Shown here piece after piece: positions 24,314 to 25,800 of a stretch of DNA of 25,800 nt. Position 1 is the stretch's first letter; the number at the start of each line of letters is the position of its first letter. The stretch is from positions 1 through 25,800 of the forward strand of contig CAJUEW010000029.1 of NCBI GenBank assembly GCA_910585465.1. Direction: 5' to 3'. A program made the position numbers and the translations under genes. The notes under the pieces are model-generated. The model was not told the DNA's origin. It made no database searches and saw only the letters and a program-made list of their open reading frames with translations. Source of the DNA: an uncultured Lachnospiraceae bacterium (GTDB taxonomy: Bacteria > Bacillota > Clostridia > Lachnospirales > Lachnospiraceae).

Positions 24314-25404
24314 GCGAATCCATCCGGGCGGACGGGAAATACCAGTTTAAGTACCACATAAACGGCAAACCGCATTTTGTTTACAGTTGGAGGCTGGAGC
24401 CGACGGATAAACTGCCAGTGGGAAAAAAGCCATGCCTTTCGCTGCGGGAACTGGAGAAGCAGATCGGGTATGACCTTGACACGCTTTCGGACCCAATGGG
24501 AAAGAACATAATCGTCGGGGAACTGGTGGAGCGGTATTTATGCACAAAGACAGGGGTAAAGCCGAATACGCTCGCTAATTACAATTTCGTGCGGAACCTT
24601 CTAAAGAAGGAAACTTTCAGTGAGAAAAAGATTTCACAGATTAAGACATCGGATGCAAAGCTGTTTTTAATTAAGCTGCAACAGGATGGGAAAGGCTACA
24701 GCACCATCAAGACGGTCAGGGGAGTCCTGCGGCCGGCATTCCAGATGGCAGTGGATGACGATGTCCTGCATAAAGAACCCATTCGGCTTTGAACTGGCAA
24801 CGGTGGTGGTGAATGACAGCGTGACAAGGGAGGCGGTCACAAAGGAACAGATGAGGAAATTTCTCAAGTTTGTCCATGATGACAATGTCTACTGCAAATA
24901 TTATGAAGTGGTCTATATTCTTTTCCACACGGGGCTGCGGATTTCAGAGTTCTGCGGGCTGACTTTGCGGGATATTGACCTGGAAAACAATATCCTCAAC
25001 ATTGACCACCAGATCCAGCGGACTGCGAACATGAAGCTGGTAATTGAATCCACAAAGACAAATGCGGGAACGAGGAAGTGGCAATGCACTGGGAGCATCG
25101 TTTCAATCATATGGTCAAACGGTACAATGAGATTTATCGGGTGCAGATGCCGAACATCACGCCCCATGTCTGCCGCCATACCTACTGCAGCAACATGGCA
25201 AAGTCGGGCATGAACCCAAAGACGCTCCAGTATCTGAAGGGGCATAGCGATATCGGGGTGACGCTGAATACATACACGCACCTCGGACTGGAGGATGCTG
25301 CGGATGAATTAAAGTGGATGGAGGATTTGGAGATAGCGAGGAAGGAACTGGAAAAGGCGAAGGGTGAAAAGCCTGTATCGCAGAAAATGTTTCGGGCAAT
25401 TTGA
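24314..25404 (+). pseudogene. int: Tn916-type tyrosine integrase, multiply broken
   Basis: A relic of a conjugative-transposon integrase. It begins with GESIRADGKYQFKYH, missing the first ~15 residues because of the fusion to xis. The frame then changes near 24360 before NGKPHFVYSWRLEPTDKLPV. A second frameshift near 24775 separates FQMAVDDDVL from NPFGFELATVVVND. After ESTKTNAGTRK (~25076) about 60-70 residues are deleted before AMHWEHRFNHMVKRYN. Catalytic boxes survive piecemeal: R in TGLRISEFCGL, HVCRHTYC, GHSDIG and the nucleophile region NTYTHLGLED. No intact enzyme can be made. The transposon body is not in the window. Confidence 0.9.
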
Positions 25405-25418
25405 TATGGGATGGTAAG

Positions 25419-25446
25419 GCGCTCCGCTTCGGCGGGGCGTAATTTT
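25419..25446 (+). terminator. Intrinsic terminator after integrase relic
   Basis: A 9-bp GC-rich stem GCGCTCCGC / GCGGGGCGT (two G-U pairs) closed by a TTCG tetraloop and followed by AATTTT. Confidence 0.7.
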
Positions 25447-25537
25447 GTGTGTGGAAATATGAAGGGATTTGTGCTATTATAGTATTCGATATTTTATGCA
25501 GATTAAAAAGTAATGGAGAAATATCAGGAGGTATTTA

Positions 25538-25753
25538 GTGAGCAGGAAACTTTTTAGATATATTGGTCTTGAAGATTTTATTAATCTCACCATAAACAAT
25601 AAAGATAGATTTGTACGTCCATCTTCTTGGGATGACAAATATGAAGGGTATTTGTTTTCACATATGGAAACAGAGCGATCAGAATACGGACAAAGGACGA
25701 TAAATTGTTGTCTCATACTAAAAAGGTTTTTTCGGAGGAAGAACAATTTGTAA
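25538..25753 (+). CDS. DUF2971-like protein, N-terminal part, possibly frameshifted
   Basis: GTG 25538 is preceded by CAGGAGG. The first ~50 residues (KLFRYIGLEDFINLTINNKD, RPSSWDDKYEGYLF) fit the start of DUF2971 proteins, which open with a hydrophobic strand and an F-x-x-P-x-x-W-D-D/N-P/K-x-E motif. They are often found on mobile islands, with unknown function. After SEYGQ the frame gives basic, non-family-like residues and stops at 25751. Another frame (DDKLLSHTKKVFSEEEQFVS...) is open from there to the window edge. A frameshift near 25690-25710 would restore a longer protein, but the gene is cut by the window, so this is not decided. Confidence 0.55.
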   Translation: MSRKLFRYIGLEDFINLTINNKDRFVRPSSWDDKYEGYLFSHMETERSEYGQRTINCCLILKRFFRRKNNL

Positions 25754-25800
25754 GCGACACAAAACATACCGTAGTGAATCTTCCCCAGTCAGTTGATATA

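Noticed and set aside
1..25800. CRISPR arrays, tRNA or rRNA genes
   Set aside because: No regularly spaced repeats, cloverleaf-type genes or rRNA-like stretches were seen on reading the window.

Overview
The window looks like chromosome of a low-to-mid GC Gram-positive anaerobe of the Clostridia, most likely Lachnospiraceae. The evidence is strong AGGAGG-type ribosome binding sites with ATG, GTG and TTG starts, TTGACA-N17-TATAAT promoters, a type III glutamine synthetase, an Asn T-box leader, split archaeal-type glutamate synthase (a gltB1 relic), BlaI/BlaR1, and Tn916-type integration genes. The species cannot be named from sequence alone.

Left part (1-9135), accessory and regulatory genes. 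A blaR1-blaI beta-lactam sensing pair reads leftward from a clear promoter with BlaI-like operators. A second operator faces right, where the expected target gene is missing. Next come an AraC/GyrI-like regulator, a double GNAT acetyltransferase without a clear start, a TetR regulator, an acetolactate synthase catalytic subunit (ilvB) whose regulatory partner ilvN survives only as a 23-codon stub, a small GNAT acetyltransferase, and a Fic-domain protein with an N-terminal helix-turn-helix.

Middle (9136-10660), a scar. A frameshifted 3' relic of an IS110-family transposase is followed by an IS3-family OrfA. OrfA abuts the remains of a leftward gltB1 (glutamate synthase amidotransferase domain) that carries a frameshift and an internal deletion.

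Right part (10660-23938), a nitrogen-assimilation and glutamine-use cluster. Divergent TTGACA promoters serve gltB1' (leftward) and glnN (rightward). Both transcripts begin with leaders that fold into intrinsic terminators built from related AGGCAAGG/AGCAAAGG stems, which suggests paired attenuation. Rightward lie glnN (makes glutamine), an Amt-PII fusion (imports and senses ammonium), an Asn-type T-box joined directly to an asnB lacking its first ~70 codons, and then pyrG, purF, carA and carB, four intact steps that consume glutamine amide nitrogen for CTP, purines and carbamoyl phosphate. The cluster couples ammonium capture to nucleotide and arginine precursors. Its glutamate-synthase and asparagine-synthetase members are broken.

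Right edge (23939-25800). A relic of a XerC/D-like recombinase, a nonsense-mutated Tn916-type excisionase fused by deletion to a multiply frameshifted integrase, a terminator, and the start of a DUF2971-like gene. No rRNA, tRNA or CRISPR array was seen. The large core enzymes are intact over more than 10 kb, so the many lesions in accessory and dispensable genes look like real decay rather than uniformly poor sequence, though single-base lesions deserve read-level checking.
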